64,000 nucleotides of DNA from Thiothrix sp. Its GTDB lineage: Bacteria > Pseudomonadota > Gammaproteobacteria > Thiotrichales > Thiotrichaceae. The DNA is taken from assembly GCA_008015155.1 (NCBI GenBank), contig SSFA01000026.1, forward strand, positions 1-64,000. Reading direction: 5' to 3'. Positions 61,823-64,000 of this stretch are shown piece by piece (the stretch's first letter is position 1; the number at the start of each line of letters is the position of its first letter). A program made the translations under genes and the position numbers. The notes below the pieces were generated by a model. That model had not been told where the DNA came from. It saw nothing but the letters and a program-made list of their open reading frames with translations, and did not search any database.

Positions 61823-62506
61823 TTAATCAAAATGCTGCTGTGCTGCAAAATAATCCTGCAAAGTTTGCCCTTCCACATCCGTAAAGGCTTCAGCCTGCAC
61901 CTGAATATGCTGCATTCGATCCAGCCGGAAGCTGCGAAATTCATGGCGCAACTCACACCAACTCGCCAGTGTCCAGGTTTGCCCCCAGAAAAATAAACCT
62001 AAAGGCTTCACTATGCGCTGACTATGCTCGCCATCTTCACGTTGGTAATAAAGCTCCACATAGCGGCGCTGACCAATGGCATTACGAGCAATATCTAAGG
62101 TTTTAGAAATATCGGGGCGTTCACCAAAGCGCAGCACGAATAAATGGTTATTCGTCAGATGGTGGCGTAATTCTTCAGGGATAGCTGCATAGATCTTATC
62201 AAGTACAGAATCAGCACTACGCCCCAATTCTGTTCCACCCCAAGCCCGCAGCATACGAGCGCCTAAGACAAGCGCTTCAATTTCGGTTGCAGAAAACATT
62301 AAAGGAGGAATATCGAGGGAATAACGCAAGCGATAACCTACCCCAGCTTCCCCCTCTAAAGGTACACCAGAGAGGCTTAAATCCTGCATATCCCGGTAGA
62401 TAGTGCGCTCAGAAACCTCTAAGCGCACTGCCAATTCGCGCGCCGTGACTAAACGCTTATTTCTAAGAATTTGGACTAATTGAAACAAACGATCAGCACG
62501 GCGCAT
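61823..62506 (-). CDS. YafY-family WYL-domain transcriptional regulator
   Basis: A 227-residue regulator. The N-terminal DeoR-type HTH (RADRLFQLVQILRNKRLVTA, then RLEVSERTIYRDMQDL) precedes a WYL sensor domain (about 110-215) with RYVELYYQREDG, then KPLGLFFWG and TLASWCELRHEFRSFRLDR. WYL domains bind ligands or nucleic acid. It follows the VOC gene by 8 nt on the same strand. Confidence 0.93.
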   Translation of the reverse strand: MRRADRLFQLVQILRNKRLVTARELAVRLEVSERTIYRDMQDLSLSGVPLEGEAGVGYRLRYSLDIPPLMFSATEIEALVLGARMLRAWGGTELGRSADSVLDKIYAAIPEELRHHLTNNHLFVLRFGERPDISKTLDIARNAIGQRRYVELYYQREDGEHSQRIVKPLGLFFWGQTWTLASWCELRHEFRSFRLDRMQHIQVQAEAFTDVEGQTLQDYFAAQQHFD

Positions 62507-62514
62507 TTAACTAA

Positions 62515-62892
62515 CTACTGCATGGAGTGTAGGCCGATCATATTGCCTTCAGTGTCATGAATCATCGCAATATGCCCATGCTCACCAATCGACCATTTGT
62601 CTTTGAAGATTTTGCCACCTGCATCGACCGCACGCTGCGCTTCTACCGCGCAATCTTCACAAGAGAAATAGACCAGAGTTCCTGCAAAGCCAGTCGGTAC
62701 ACCTTCCATTTTCACCAAAGCTCCCGTCGCACCATAGCCCTGATCATTCATCGCAAAAGCATACATTTGCAGCGACTCTTGCTCTTCACCGGGTATAGGT
62801 GACAAAGTGACTTGAAATACCGCTTCGTAAAAAGCCTTAGCGCGTGGCATATCTTGCACATAAATTTCAAACCATCCTACTGGATTGCTCAT
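62515..62892 (-). CDS. VOC-superfamily (glyoxalase-like) protein
   Basis: A 125-residue small metalloenzyme or binding protein: WFEIYVQDMPRAKAFYEAVF at the start and GHIAMIHDTEGNMIGLHS at the end form paired beta-alpha-beta-beta-beta units. No substrate can be assigned. Transcribed ahead of the WYL regulator, so these two are probably one unit. Confidence 0.9.
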   Translation of the reverse strand: MSNPVGWFEIYVQDMPRAKAFYEAVFQVTLSPIPGEEQESLQMYAFAMNDQGYGATGALVKMEGVPTGFAGTLVYFSCEDCAVEAQRAVDAGGKIFKDKWSIGEHGHIAMIHDTEGNMIGLHSMQ

Positions 62893-63009
62893 GACTATCT
62901 CCCTAGTTGTTTATCAAGAGCTTAGTTTAAAACACGGCTCATGACAGCACTATGTCAGGAGGCTGGTAGGAAGATTGAAATACTTCGTTAACAACCGCCA
63001 GTTGGCGGA

Positions 63010-63033
63010 TGCCTAGTTTTTTCTCTCTAGGCA
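63010..63033 (-). terminator. Hairpin after phnA
   Basis: A perfect 7-bp stem (tgcctag / ctaggca, 10-nt loop), with a second small hairpin (cgccagttggcg) just beyond it. The T-run for the minus strand is weak. Confidence 0.45.
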
Positions 63034-63053
63034 AAGCCGCATAGGCAAAAAAC

Positions 63054-63632
63054 TCAACCAGACTTCTTCACAAATTGAGTTAAGATCACAATCTGCTGAT
63101 CATTTACGCGCCCTTCAATCTGTTCAGCATTGTCCCGTACTAAAGAAATATTGCGCACGGCCGTTCCACGTTTAGCAGTGAAATTCGCGCCTTTCACTAC
63201 TAGATCTTTGATCAGAGTAACTGTATCGCCACTTTGCAGGACTGCACCGTTACTATCACGATGGACTACCGTCTCTTCAGCCGCTGATTTTGACTCAGCT
63301 TGTGCCCAAGCCAAAGTCGCTTCATCCAGATACAAGATTTCTAAAGCTTGTTGTGCCCAGGCTTCACTGGATAAGCGATTTAATAAACGCCAAGCCAATA
63401 CCTGAACAGCTGGCGTTTGGCTCCACATACTGTCATTCAAGCAACGCCAGTGCTGTTGATCTAAGGAAGCTGCTTGAGGCATTTGACTTTGGCAAGTCGC
63501 ACACAGCCACGCACAGTCATCAGCTTGCGCACCTGTTTTTGGTTCTACCACAAAACTCGATAATTGCTCTGATGCTCCGCAAAGTTCGCACTGATTTTGA
63601 CTACGGGCTATTAATTCTGATTCAATCGACAT
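63054..63632 (-). CDS. PhnA-type protein with zinc ribbon
   Basis: A 192-residue protein. The N-terminal zinc-ribbon region has CELCGASEQLSSF and CAWLCATCQSQ pairs. The C-terminal domain (about 120-190) has VHRDSNGAVLQSGDTVTLIKDLVVKG in parts, then AKRGTAVRNISLVRDN, typical of PhnA/YjdM. Despite its name it is not required for phosphonate use in E. coli. It lies 20 nt after glmM. Confidence 0.92.
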   Translation of the reverse strand: MSIESELIARSQNQCELCGASEQLSSFVVEPKTGAQADDCAWLCATCQSQMPQAASLDQQHWRCLNDSMWSQTPAVQVLAWRLLNRLSSEAWAQQALEILYLDEATLAWAQAESKSAAEETVVHRDSNGAVLQSGDTVTLIKDLVVKGANFTAKRGTAVRNISLVRDNAEQIEGRVNDQQIVILTQFVKKSG

Positions 63633-63651
63633 AAAAATTACTCAAAAGATA

Positions 63652-64000
63652 TTAGGCAGCGTGACGCACGACATCGGCAATAGCTTCAGCAAGACGTTTA
63701 GTTTCATTACTATCCTCACCTTCTACCATCACTCGAATTAAAGGCTCAGTACCTGAAGCCCGTAATAACACGCGTCCACGCTCCCCTAACTCAGATTCAG
63801 CTTGCTTAACCGCGTCTTGAATCGCTGCAGACTCAGCTAAATTGATGCGCTGCTTGATGGGGACATTGACTAGTTTCTGCGGATATTTACGCATAATTTT
63901 CTTCAAATCATGTAAAGACTTACCGCTATATAGCATCGCCCGCAAGACCTGCAAACCAGCAACAATACCATCGCCAGTGGAGATATGATCACGCACAATC
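63652..64000 (-). CDS. glmM: Phosphoglucosamine mutase, C-terminal part (runs off the window)
   Basis: Converts glucosamine-6-P to glucosamine-1-P for UDP-GlcNAc and peptidoglycan. Only about 115 C-terminal residues are inside the window: HISTGDGIVAGLQVLRAML, then the phosphate-binding RASGTEPLIRVMVEG loop. The frame remains open to base 64000, so the rest lies beyond the end; the GTG at 63996 is internal, not a start. Confidence 0.93.
   Translation of the reverse strand, partial: IVRDHISTGDGIVAGLQVLRAMLYSGKSLHDLKKIMRKYPQKLVNVPIKQRINLAESAAIQDAVKQAESELGERGRVLLRASGTEPLIRVMVEGEDSNETKRLAEAIADVVRHAA

Noticed and set aside
61678..61956. ORF on the minus strand beside the WYL gene
   Set aside because: It overlaps the WYL-regulator 3' end out of frame, has no recognised features and spans the toxin-antitoxin operator.

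Overview
The window is about 64 kb of gammaproteobacterial chromosome with moderate, slightly AT-leaning base composition. It looks like a sulfur-oxidising, cytochrome-rich bacterium, most plausibly a Thiothrix-like member of the Thiotrichales. That placement is inferred from gene content: flavocytochrome c sulfide dehydrogenase, a TauE/SafE-type exporter, many c- and b-type cytochromes, a System II cytochrome c maturation protein, and gammaproteobacterial housekeeping genes (cmoAB, lptFG, purH, metF/metR). I saw no rRNA, tRNA, CRISPR array, insertion sequence or prophage. Coding density is high and operons are short, often with 1-23 nt overlaps.

Region 1 (1-10.8 kb): a membrane-anchored di-haem cytochrome c with a perfect 15-bp tandem repeat in its linker, a TSUP exporter, purH, several small secreted proteins, a lipoprotein cytochrome c, and a tightly coupled set of cytochrome b561, an LTA-synthase-type membrane sulfatase and an Omp85/TamA-like outer-membrane barrel.

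Region 2 (10.8-22.9 kb): respiratory and sulfur genes. A membrane-bound LuxR-type regulator diverges from DUF6502, DUF5666 lipoprotein, a monohaem cytochrome c and fccB. Then come a ZIP transporter, a second cytochrome b561, CcsB, and an SHP (DUF1924) - di-haem cytochrome c - third cytochrome b561 set ending in an OmpR/QseC-type two-component pair.

Region 3 (23-41 kb): ordinary functions. These are a 2OG-Fe dioxygenase, an SDR-cmoA-cmoB operon in which the SDR has lost its catalytic Tyr, AmpG, an HD-ArsN2 fusion behind lptFG, a secreted ankyrin protein, envelope glycosyltransferase and flippase-like proteins, sodB, a methyltransferase, and argD-argF-xthA.

Region 4 (41-50 kb): the most unusual part. 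It holds a free-standing RyR-domain protein, a copper-amine-oxidase-like secreted protein with a C-terminal sorting-type tail, a dual-specificity phosphatase, a TIR-transmembrane protein - DUF1415 - rhomboid protease operon, and a divergent Pat-type lysine acetyltransferase / histone-deacetylase-family pair sharing a 16-bp palindrome.

Region 5 (50-64 kb): metF/metR, transport and redox genes, arylamine N-acetyltransferase, an M16 peptidase heterodimer, a VapBC-type toxin-antitoxin pair with a 13-bp inverted-repeat operator, a WYL regulator, PhnA and the 3' part of glmM. Nothing here is a proven new system. The best candidates for a second look are the TIR-DUF1415-rhomboid operon, the Pat/HDAC pair, the altered amine-oxidase homologue and the FCSD locus with its DUF6502/DUF5666 partners.
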